This document shows positions 9,031 to 15,261 of a stretch of 37,526 bases of DNA, one piece after another. This DNA is from an uncultured Clostridia bacterium (lineage in GTDB: Bacteria; Bacillota; Clostridia; Oscillospirales; Acutalibacteraceae), in NCBI GenBank assembly GCA_937907605.1, contig CALCYI010000011.1, positions 1 through 37,526 on the forward strand, written 5' to 3'. The notes under the pieces are model-generated. The model made no database searches. It saw only the letters and a program-made list of their open reading frames with translations, and had not been told where the DNA came from. Made by a program: the position numbers and the translations under genes. The stretch's first letter is position 1; each line of letters opens with the position of its first letter.

Positions 9031-9762
9031 ATGACTATATTTAATTATACGGTAAATTACGTTGACGTTGCGATTGTGGGAGCGGTTATTTTGCTTGCCG
9101 TAATCGGATACGTCAGGGGAATTCTTATGAGCGTTATTAATTTCATAAGGTTTTCTATTGGTATTTTTCTTTGCTTCTTTTTCTCTACTAACTATACAAT
9201 GACCGTTTATAACGGCTATGTAAGAGGCGAGGCGCTTAGGTTTATTAACGATAAAATCGTTACAAGCGGTAATCTTGACGAGGTACTCGAGAATCTTTCA
9301 AGCTTTGGAAGCACTCTGCCTAAGTTTATTTCACAGTATATGAATTTTAAGCAGCTCAGCATTACCTCAACCGACCTTGCAGAGTCAATACTTAATACTG
9401 TATTTGAGCCCGTGCTTATTGTTCTTACAAAGGCTGCAATTTTCCTTGCCGTATTTATTCTTTTCTTCGGTGCTACGGGAATTATTATTGCTATTGTTAG
9501 AGGTGCTTCAAAGCGTAAGGAGAAGCGTGAAGGAAAAAAGTCAAAGCTTAAGAAAACCGATAAGGCTTTCGGTGCTGTATTCGGCGTTTTAAAGGCTGTA
9601 ATTATCGTTTTTGCCTTTTCATCAATAGTTTTCTATCTGTTTAACATTGATAATGAAAAGCTGGCGTCAGGCGCGTTTTTACAGGAAGCGTCCAAGAGCA
9701 CGCTGCTACATTATATAAACGAAATTAACCCATTTAATGCAATTACGGAGGGATTGATATGA
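9031..9762 (+). CDS. CvpA-family membrane protein
   Basis: A 243-residue protein with hydrophobic segments near residues 12-30, 35-52, 130-155 and 183-205. The first pair, with the GYVRGI turn between them, resembles the CvpA fold, a small membrane protein family tied to envelope stress and colicin V production. A basic cytoplasmic stretch (KRKEKREGKKSKLKK) precedes the last segment. It overlaps pgsA by four bases (ATGA). The family assignment is moderate and the biochemical role is unknown. Confidence 0.7.
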   Translation: MTIFNYTVNYVDVAIVGAVILLAVIGYVRGILMSVINFIRFSIGIFLCFFFSTNYTMTVYNGYVRGEALRFINDKIVTSGNLDEVLENLSSFGSTLPKFISQYMNFKQLSITSTDLAESILNTVFEPVLIVLTKAAIFLAVFILFFGATGIIIAIVRGASKRKEKREGKKSKLKKTDKAFGAVFGVLKAVIIVFAFSSIVFYLFNIDNEKLASGAFLQEASKSTLLHYINEINPFNAITEGLI

Positions 9763-10460
9763 ACGAAGAAATTAACAAGACAAACGAAGTCAAAGAAGAA
9801 AGACCTGAGGAGGGACTGTTTTATAACTGGAATACTATTCCCAACTGGCTGTGCTTTTTAAGGATTGCGCTTATTCCCGTTTTCTCCGTGCTTTTCGTTA
9901 AGGAGCATTATATTATTGCTTTTATAGTTATGATTATTGCGGCGCTTACCGATTTGTTTGACGGAAAAATTGCAAGAAAGTACAATCAGGTGTCTAATCT
10001 CGGTAAGGCGCTTGACCCGATTGCCGACAAGCTATCACAGATGGCGATTGTAGTCATTCTTCTATATAAATTCTGGGACGTTACATACTTTAAGGTGCTT
10101 CTTTTCCTCTTTATAGCTAAAGAGCTTCTTATGCTTATCGGCGGCGGACTGCTTTTACTAAAGGGCTTAAGACCTGCGGCTGCGGAAATGATAGGAAAGG
10201 TGTCAACAACAGTATTTTATATTTTTATGATTTTAATTATCGCGCTCGGCGGAGAGAACTGCGCGCTCGCAAACGTAGAGTTTTTCAAGCCCTTTATTCT
10301 TCCCAACTGGCTTATGATAATTATGGTAGTGATTTCTCTCATACTCACCTTTGCGGCATTATTCAGCTATGTTCCAGGCTTCATTAAGCAGATTAAGGAG
10401 AATAAAAAGTATCTTGATGAGGATGAATATTATAAAAATCAAAATAGGAGTACAGACTAA
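9759..10460 (+). CDS. pgsA: CDP-diacylglycerol-glycerol-3-phosphate phosphatidyltransferase
   Basis: PgsA makes phosphatidylglycerol-phosphate, the committed step to phosphatidylglycerol, which is also the lipid donor for lipoprotein maturation. The CDP-alcohol phosphotransferase signature is complete: D65-x2-D68-G69-x2-A72-R73-x8-G82-x3-D86-x3-D90. Hydrophobic helices surround it in a 233-residue protein. An unusually long hydrophilic N-terminus (about 22 residues, Glu/Lys-rich) precedes the typical NWLCFLRI entry helix. The gene overlaps the CvpA-like gene and ends three bases before the Clp ATPase gene. Confidence 0.92.
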   Translation: MNEEINKTNEVKEERPEEGLFYNWNTIPNWLCFLRIALIPVFSVLFVKEHYIIAFIVMIIAALTDLFDGKIARKYNQVSNLGKALDPIADKLSQMAIVVILLYKFWDVTYFKVLLFLFIAKELLMLIGGGLLLLKGLRPAAAEMIGKVSTTVFYIFMILIIALGGENCALANVEFFKPFILPNWLMIIMVVISLILTFAALFSYVPGFIKQIKENKKYLDEDEYYKNQNRSTD

Positions 10461-10463
10461 TTA

Positions 10464-12767
10464 ATGAAACAACAGATGTGTTCACGCTGCGGTAAAAGAC
10501 CCGCGATAGTATTTATTCAAAAAATGGAAGACGGCGAAGCTCATCCTGAGGGGCTTTGTATTCAGTGCGCGCGTGAGCTGAACGTAGGTCCTATTAACCA
10601 GATGATTGAGAAGCTCGGTATCAGCGACGAGGAGATTGAAGCTGCGAGCGAGCAGATGGCTCAGTTTATGGAAAATATGGAGGATTTCAACTTCGGAGAC
10701 CTCGGCGAAATGTTTAATCCCGACAATGCAGACGGCGCTCAGACCATGCCCTTCGAAAACCTTTTCGGCGGTGAAGGGGAGACCTCGCCCGATACTAAAA
10801 ACAGCAAACCCAAGGGCAAGGGGCGTAAGCGTTCTAAGAAAGGTCAGGAGGATAACAGGAAGTATCTTAATACTTACTGTAATAATTTGACTGACCGTGC
10901 AGCCCATGGAAAGATTGATAATATCATTGGCAGAGAGAGCGAAATCGGCAGAGCAATACAGATTTTATGCCGCAGGACAAAGAATAACCCCTGCTTAATC
11001 GGCGAACCAGGCGTAGGTAAAACCGCTATCGCCGAGGGGCTTGCAATAAAGATTGCAAAGGGGGAGGTTCCCGCACGCCTTGCAGACAAGGAAATCTACC
11101 TTCTTGACTTAACTGCGCTCGTTGCGGGCACTCAGTTCAGAGGTCAGTTTGAGGGCAGAATTAAGGGGCTTGTTGACGAGGTTAAACAGGAGGGGAATAT
11201 TATTCTCTTTATCGACGAGGTGCATAATCTTGTCGGTACTGGCGACAGCGAAGGCACTATGAACGCCGCTAATATTCTTAAGCCCGCCCTCTCAAGAGGT
11301 GAAATTCAGGTTATAGGCGCAACTACCTTCAATGAATACAGAAAGTATATTGAGAAGGACGCAGCGCTTGAAAGAAGGTTCCAGCCGATTAAGGTTGAAG
11401 AGCCTTCTATTGACGACACTTTTAAGATGCTTGTAGGTATCAAAAAATATTACGAGGATTACCACAAGGTACAGATTAACGATACGCTTCTCTATAAAGC
11501 CGTTAATATGTCGGAACGCTACGTTACTGACAGATACCTTCCCGATAAGGCGATTGACCTTCTTGACGAGGCTTGCACGAGTGCAAATCTCCGTAATCCC
11601 GCAATAAGCGAGTATCAGCTTCTCAGCGAAAAATGCGATATCCTCAGGGAAAATATTGAGAATCTTTCCGAAGCCGAGGAGGGCGAGGAAATTGATTACG
11701 AGTTAATCTCAAAGCTTAAAACCGAGCTTATTCAGATTGAGGAAAAGCTTCCTTCACTTAAGGAAAAGGCTGAGGATAATCAGGTACTTGAAGAGGATTT
11801 AGCAAAGGTTATTTCCTTATGGACGGGTATACCTGCCGCAAAAATTGAACAGGGCGACGTTAAAAAGCTTGCCGGTCTTGACGACGAGCTTAAATCCCAC
11901 GTTATAGGTCAGGAACAGGCGATTAAAAAGATTTCCGACGCGGTCAGAAGGGGAAGAATTCAGATTTCACCTAAGAAAAGGCCTCAGTCCTTTATCTTTG
12001 TAGGTCCTACCGGCGTTGGTAAAACCGAGCTTGTAAAGCGCCTTGCCGACGCGCTCTTCGATTCACCCGATAATCTTATAAGGCTTGATATGAGCGAATT
12101 TATGGAGAAGTTCAGCGTATCAAGGCTTATCGGCTCGCCTCCCGGTTATGTTGGCTATGACGAAGCAGGACAGCTTACCGAAAAGGTAAGAAGAAAGCCT
12201 TATAGCGTAGTACTCTTTGACGAGATTGAAAAGGCGCATAAGGACGTTTTAAATATTCTTCTTCAGATTCTTGACGAGGGAAGGATTACCGACGCGCAGG
12301 GAAGAACCGTAAACTTTGAAAATACGGTAATAATTATGACCTCTAATGCAGGCTCAACGGACCAGAAATCAATGGGCTTCGGCAAGACTGCCGACGATAT
12401 TACCGAAGAGGTTACTATGAAAGCGCTTGAACGCTTCCTCAGACCTGAATTTATCGGCAGAGTCGACGAGATTGTTGTATTTAATAATCTCACCTACGAT
12501 AACTTTGTTGATATTGCAAAGCTTATGCTTGACGAACTCATACCGAGTCTCAAGGATAAGGGAATTGAAATGACTTATGATGATACCGTACCCGAGTATC
12601 TTGCTAAGTCAGTATTCGGTTCAAAGAAGAACGCAAGGGCGCTCAGAGACGCCGTAAGGCGCGAGGTCGAGGAGAAGCTTGCTAACGCAATAGTATTCAA
12701 TCAGGACGTTGAAATTAAGTCAATTTCAGTCTCTGTAAAGGACGGAATTGAACTCAAAATTAATTAA
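10464..12767 (+). CDS. clpE: ClpE-like AAA+ unfoldase with N-terminal zinc finger
   Basis: A 767-residue Hsp100 ATPase that would feed proteins to ClpP. A C4 zinc finger (C6-x2-C9 and C32-x2-C35), the hallmark of ClpE, is followed by a Met/acidic linker and a basic stretch (about 40-130) instead of ClpN repeats. D1 has Walker A GEPGVGKTA (from 180) and Walker B FIDEVHN (from 249). A short coiled-coil middle region lies near 385-445. D2 has GPTGVGKTE (from 514) and LFDEIEKA (from 584). The ClpP-docking loop position reads MGF at 637-639 rather than the usual [LIV]-G-[FL]. It closes the housekeeping run; no CtsR gene is present nearby. Confidence 0.85.
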   Translation: MKQQMCSRCGKRPAIVFIQKMEDGEAHPEGLCIQCARELNVGPINQMIEKLGISDEEIEAASEQMAQFMENMEDFNFGDLGEMFNPDNADGAQTMPFENLFGGEGETSPDTKNSKPKGKGRKRSKKGQEDNRKYLNTYCNNLTDRAAHGKIDNIIGRESEIGRAIQILCRRTKNNPCLIGEPGVGKTAIAEGLAIKIAKGEVPARLADKEIYLLDLTALVAGTQFRGQFEGRIKGLVDEVKQEGNIILFIDEVHNLVGTGDSEGTMNAANILKPALSRGEIQVIGATTFNEYRKYIEKDAALERRFQPIKVEEPSIDDTFKMLVGIKKYYEDYHKVQINDTLLYKAVNMSERYVTDRYLPDKAIDLLDEACTSANLRNPAISEYQLLSEKCDILRENIENLSEAEEGEEIDYELISKLKTELIQIEEKLPSLKEKAEDNQVLEEDLAKVISLWTGIPAAKIEQGDVKKLAGLDDELKSHVIGQEQAIKKISDAVRRGRIQISPKKRPQSFIFVGPTGVGKTELVKRLADALFDSPDNLIRLDMSEFMEKFSVSRLIGSPPGYVGYDEAGQLTEKVRRKPYSVVLFDEIEKAHKDVLNILLQILDEGRITDAQGRTVNFENTVIIMTSNAGSTDQKSMGFGKTADDITEEVTMKALERFLRPEFIGRVDEIVVFNNLTYDNFVDIAKLMLDELIPSLKDKGIEMTYDDTVPEYLAKSVFGSKKNARALRDAVRREVEEKLANAIVFNQDVEIKSISVSVKDGIELKIN

Positions 12768-12775
12768 AAAACCTC

Positions 12776-12804
12776 TTGACTTTTAGACGGACATTAGATA
12801 TAAT
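12776..12804 (+). promoter_or_regulatory. Strong promoter of the tRNA operon
   Basis: TTGACT at 12776-12781, a 17-bp spacer and a perfect TATAAT at 12799-12804 make a near-consensus vegetative promoter. The predicted start (about 12811) lies some 11 bases before tRNA-Gly. Confidence 0.85.
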
Positions 12805-12814
12805 AATGTCCGTC
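12786..12814. promoter_or_regulatory. Perfect 11-bp inverted repeat over the tRNA promoter
   Basis: Arms GACGGACATTA (12786-12796) and TAATGTCCGTC (12804-12814) are exact complements around a 7-base centre that contains most of the -10 box. There is no T-run on the + strand, so it is not a normal terminator of the Clp gene. It could be an operator for a dimeric repressor, or a hairpin in read-through RNA from the upstream operon. Confidence 0.6.
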
Positions 12815-12821
12815 GCGATAT

Positions 12822-12895
<74 letters not shown>

Positions 12896-12900
12896 AATAT

Positions 12901-12977
<77 letters not shown>

Positions 12978-12985
12978 GTATGACG

Positions 12986-13062
12986 GTGGGATTGGCCTAG
13001 TTGGTTAGGGCGCCAGTTTGTGGCACTGGAGGTCATCAGTTCGAATCTGATATCCCACCCCA
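12986..13062 (+). tRNA. tRNA-His (anticodon GTG)
   Basis: Acceptor GTGGGAT pairs with ATCCCAC. The anticodon loop TTGTGGC in stem CCAGT/ACTGG gives GTG. A G at 12985 and discriminator C at 13059 supply the genome-encoded G-1:C73 pair that is the identity element of bacterial tRNA-His, so the mature RNA probably starts at 12985. CCA is encoded. Confidence 0.96.
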
Positions 13063-13072
13063 TTTTTATTGG

Positions 13073-13147
13073 TGGGGAGTAGCCAAGCGGTAAGGCAACG
13101 GACTTTGACTCCGTCACGCGTGGGTTCGAATCCCGCCTCCCCAGCCA
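13073..13147 (+). tRNA. tRNA-Gln (anticodon TTG)
   Basis: Acceptor TGGGGAG pairs with CTCCCCA, including the weak U1-A72 pair typical of tRNA-Gln. The anticodon loop CTTTGAC in stem ACGGA/TCCGT gives TTG. CCA is encoded. Its last 20 bases (13128-13147) recur exactly at 13244-13263, at the end of the following structured repeat. Confidence 0.96.
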
Positions 13148-13151
13148 TGCT

Positions 13152-13263
13152 TGGGGAAGGGATGAGAAACGAACTCCAAGAGGGCTGACAAAGTCAGACC
13201 GATTGGGAGAACAGTCCGGTGGACTGTTCGATAGTTGAGAAGAGAATCCCGCCTCCCCAGCCA
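13152..13263 (+). ncRNA. tRNA-associated structured repeat, copy 1
   Basis: A transcribed element just after tRNA-Gln; I do not know a family name for it. The outer helix P1 is TGGGGA (13152-13157) with TCCCCA (13254-13259), plus GGGAT (13159-13163) with ATCCC (13246-13250). P2 is CTCCAA (13174-13179) with TTGGGAG (13203-13209, one bulged G). A hairpin inside P2 has stem CTGAC/GTCAG (13185-13197). P3 is GAACAGTCC/GGACTGTTC (13209-13229) with a GGT loop. The 87-base core (13161-13247) matches copy 2 at 79 positions. The 3' end duplicates the tRNA-Gln 3' end, CCA included. Confidence 0.75.
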
Positions 13264-13293
13264 CGTCTGGGAATGCGCACTTAATAATTATTT

Positions 13294-13369
13294 GATCCAC
13301 TAGCTCAGGTGGCAGAGCACTTGACTTTTAATCAAGGTGTCCGGAGTTCGAATCTCCGGTGGATCACCA
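13294..13369 (+). tRNA. tRNA-Lys (anticodon TTT)
   Basis: Acceptor GATCCAC pairs with GTGGATC. The anticodon loop CTTTTAA in stem CTTGA/TCAAG gives TTT. T-stem CCGGAG/CTCCGG; CCA is encoded. It is the last tRNA of the operon and is followed at once by a terminator-like hairpin. Confidence 0.97.
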
Positions 13370-13370
13370 A

Positions 13371-13404
13371 AACAAGGGAGACCGTGAGGTCTCCCATTTG
13401 TTTT
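13371..13404 (+). terminator. Terminator-like hairpin after tRNA-Lys
   Basis: Stem GGGAGACC (13376-13383), loop GTGA and GGTCTCCC (13388-13395). The stem is extended by AACAA with TTGTT across a two-base bulge and ends in TTTT. The T-tract is short and interrupted, so read-through into the second structured repeat is likely. Confidence 0.65.
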
Positions 13405-13406
13405 GC

Positions 13407-13514
13407 CCGGAGATGAGAAACGAACTCCAAGAAGGCTGCCGTAGGCAGACTGATTGGGAGAACAGTCCAGTGGACTGTTCGATAGCTGAGAAGAGAATTT
13501 TCGGTAGATCACCA
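13407..13514 (+). ncRNA. tRNA-associated structured repeat, copy 2
   Basis: Second copy of the element, here after tRNA-Lys and between two terminators. P1 is CCGGAGAT (13407-13414) with ATTTTCGG (13497-13504), eight pairs with two G-U. The hairpin in P2 is CTGCC/GGCAG with a GTA loop. P3 is identical to copy 1 except for its loop (AGT). The 3' tail at 13496-13514 matches the tRNA-Lys 3' end (13351-13369) at 16 of 19 bases, so it is a decayed or diverged duplicate. P1's 5' strand equals the tRNA-Lys T-stem 5' strand CCGGAG. Confidence 0.72.
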
Positions 13515-13519
13515 CAAAA

Positions 13520-13551
13520 CGAACAGCCCGTTTGGGCTGTTCGCTTTTTTT
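13520..13551 (+). terminator. Intrinsic terminator of the tRNA operon
   Basis: A perfect 10-bp stem, CGAACAGCCC (13520-13529) with GGGCTGTTCG (13534-13543), has loop GTTT and is followed by C and seven Ts (13545-13551). This is a textbook rho-independent terminator. Confidence 0.93.
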
Positions 13552-13590
13552 GCATAATTAAACTGAATTGAGAAATCATTACAAGAAAAG

Positions 13591-13612
13591 GATGTCGTTT
13601 GACATCATTTTT
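13591..13612 (+). terminator. Small back-up hairpin before the polysaccharide operon
   Basis: GATGTC (13591-13596), loop GTTT and GACATC (13601-13606), then ATTTTT. The stem is short but followed by Ts; it may be a secondary terminator insulating the next operon. Confidence 0.4.
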
Positions 13613-13663
13613 AATTTGTAATGTCTATTTATAAAAATTTTTTAATAAATAATTAATAATATA

Positions 13664-13692
13664 TTGATTAATGTACTTTTATCTGTTATTAT
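13664..13692 (+). promoter_or_regulatory. Promoter of the polysaccharide operon
   Basis: TTGATT at 13664-13669, a 17-bp spacer and TATTAT at 13687-13692 preceded by TG (extended -10). The predicted start near 13699 leaves a leader of about 29 bases, so upstream in-frame ATGs at 13671 and 13698 are unlikely starts. The region is very AT-rich. Confidence 0.6.
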
Positions 13693-13727
13693 ATAAGATG
13701 AACTATTTTATAAGGTGGAAAGAATCT

Positions 13728-14534
13728 ATGGATGTTAATTCTAAGGGTAAACAAACTTTAGACAATTCGGATGAAATAAATATATTTCCGATATTAACCG
13801 AGCTGTTAAAAAAGCTATGGATAATTATTTTATCTGCTGTTATTGTCGGAGGTATATTCTTTGCGGGAAGCAAGTTTCTCGTAGTACCTACATATCGCGC
13901 AAGCTTCAGCGCTTATATCAATAACAGGAGCCAGCTCAGCAACGGTCAGGAGACGTTAAGCAACTCCGATCTTACCGCAGCGCAGCAGCTTGTAAGAGCT
14001 TATTCGGAAACTATTATGAGCAGGAACGTGCTTTCCGCTTCTGCTCAGTATATAAAGCTCGACCTTTCATATGAAGAATTAAAGGATATGGTATCAACTC
14101 AGGAAAATGATACTCAGATTATTACAGTATATGTAGTTGATACAAGTCCTGATGGTGCATATAACCTTGCTACCTCTATCGCGAGCGTTGCTCCCGACCA
14201 GATTTCTAATATTATCGAAGGCAGCTCAATGAGGGTAATCGATATGCCCCAGATGCCTAAAAAGGTTTATAAACCGAGCTATATTAAGAATACCTTGGTC
14301 GGAATACTTCTCGGCGGTATTATTTCTGCTGCGTTTATTATTATAAGATTTTTACTTGACGATAAGGTTAAAAATGAAAGCGAGCTTGAAGCGAGATTTT
14401 CGCTTCCTGTTGTCGGCGTAATACCCGATATGCTTGCAACGGGCAAGGGCGGTCATAATTATTATGACTATGAATATGCTTACAGATACTCAAATATGAA
14501 AAGGAGCAAGGGAAGCGATGGCAAAGAAAAATAA
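13728..14534 (+). CDS. Polysaccharide chain-length regulator (Wzz/CpsC-like)
   Basis: A 268-residue polysaccharide co-polymerase. Transmembrane helix 1 is near residues 29-48 and helix 2 near 188-209, with an extracellular loop between them. A Pro-containing segment (MPKKVYKPSY, about 176-185) precedes helix 2, as in the Wzz superfamily. Such proteins set chain length and activate the cognate tyrosine kinase, encoded next with a 17-base overlap. AAGGTGG at 13712-13718 is the ribosome-binding site for the ATG at 13728. It is the first gene of the operon. Confidence 0.88.
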   Translation: MDVNSKGKQTLDNSDEINIFPILTELLKKLWIIILSAVIVGGIFFAGSKFLVVPTYRASFSAYINNRSQLSNGQETLSNSDLTAAQQLVRAYSETIMSRNVLSASAQYIKLDLSYEELKDMVSTQENDTQIITVYVVDTSPDGAYNLATSIASVAPDQISNIIEGSSMRVIDMPQMPKKVYKPSYIKNTLVGILLGGIISAAFIIIRFLLDDKVKNESELEARFSLPVVGVIPDMLATGKGGHNYYDYEYAYRYSNMKRSKGSDGKEK

Positions 14535-15246
14535 AATTATGTTTGAATTTGACTCAAGCAAAATGCTTTTGTCGGACAAGTCCTCCTTCTCTGTTCAGGA
14601 GGCATATAAAACTCTGAGAACTAATTTATCCTTCTCTCTTCCCGGAACGGGCTGCAAGTGCATAGGCGTTACGAGCGCGAACCGCGGAGACGGTAAAAGC
14701 TCGGTTGCTGTTAACCTTGCAATTTCATATGCGCAGATTAATAAGAAGGTAATTATTCTCGATTGCGATATGAGACTTCCAACGGTTGCGGCAAAGCTCG
14801 GTATTGATTCAAAGCCGGGACTCAGTAATTTCCTCGTAGGTTCTAATACGCTTAACGATATGTTAATCAGACGGATTGACGATAAGGGCATAGACGTATT
14901 TCCTGCGGGTAACATTCCACCCGACCCTACCACTTTGCTTGAGTCACCGAGTATGGCGGAATTAATCGAAGTCCTTAAGAATCATTATGAATACATAATT
15001 GTTGACTTACCTCCGCTTATGCCGGTATCAGATGCGGCAATACTTTCAAAGTATATTGACGGCTTTATTATCGTGGTAAGACATGAGAAATCCGAATTTG
15101 CCAAGATTCAGGAAACTCTGCATCAGCTTGAGTTTTCAGGTGCAAAGGTTTTAGGCTTTGTATATAACGGCAAAAATCTTGAAAATCATTACAGAAAGTC
15201 TAATAAGTATTACTACTATTACGACTATTACAAGAAAAAGAAATAA
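14518..15246 (+). CDS. Bacterial tyrosine kinase (CpsD/CapB-type)
   Basis: A 242-residue cytoplasmic BY-kinase working with the membrane partner encoded upstream. It shows the EAYKTLRTNL activation-type motif (28-37), Walker A SANRGDGKSS (53-62), Walker A' VIILDCDMRLP (78-88) and Walker B YIIVDLPPL (159-167). The C-terminal tail is packed with tyrosines (225, 231-235, 237 and 238), the cluster normally autophosphorylated in trans to control export or polymerisation. AAGGAG lies 11 bases before the ATG. No CpsB/Wzb phosphatase gene is seen in the window. Confidence 0.93.
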   Translation: MAKKNKIMFEFDSSKMLLSDKSSFSVQEAYKTLRTNLSFSLPGTGCKCIGVTSANRGDGKSSVAVNLAISYAQINKKVIILDCDMRLPTVAAKLGIDSKPGLSNFLVGSNTLNDMLIRRIDDKGIDVFPAGNIPPDPTTLLESPSMAELIEVLKNHYEYIIVDLPPLMPVSDAAILSKYIDGFIIVVRHEKSEFAKIQETLHQLEFSGAKVLGFVYNGKNLENHYRKSNKYYYYYDYYKKKK

Positions 15247-15261
15247 ATTTGGTGAAAAGCT

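Noticed and set aside
12786..12814. Intrinsic terminator of the Clp gene
   Set aside because: The hairpin is not followed by Ts and overlaps a near-consensus promoter, although some effect on read-through RNA cannot be excluded.
13159..13250. Hammerhead ribozyme, because GATGAG and CGAAC occur near each other
   Set aside because: There is no stem between the two core segments, no proper GAAA element and no cleavage triplet in the right place.
13152..13514. T-box or other tRNA-sensing leader
   Set aside because: No T-box bulge sequence or specifier loop is seen, and the copies lie after tRNAs inside a tRNA operon rather than before an amino-acid gene.
15181..15246. Phase-variable tract in the Tyr-rich kinase tail
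   Set aside because: TAT and TAC codons alternate irregularly, with no pure homopolymer or clean short repeat long enough to slip readily.
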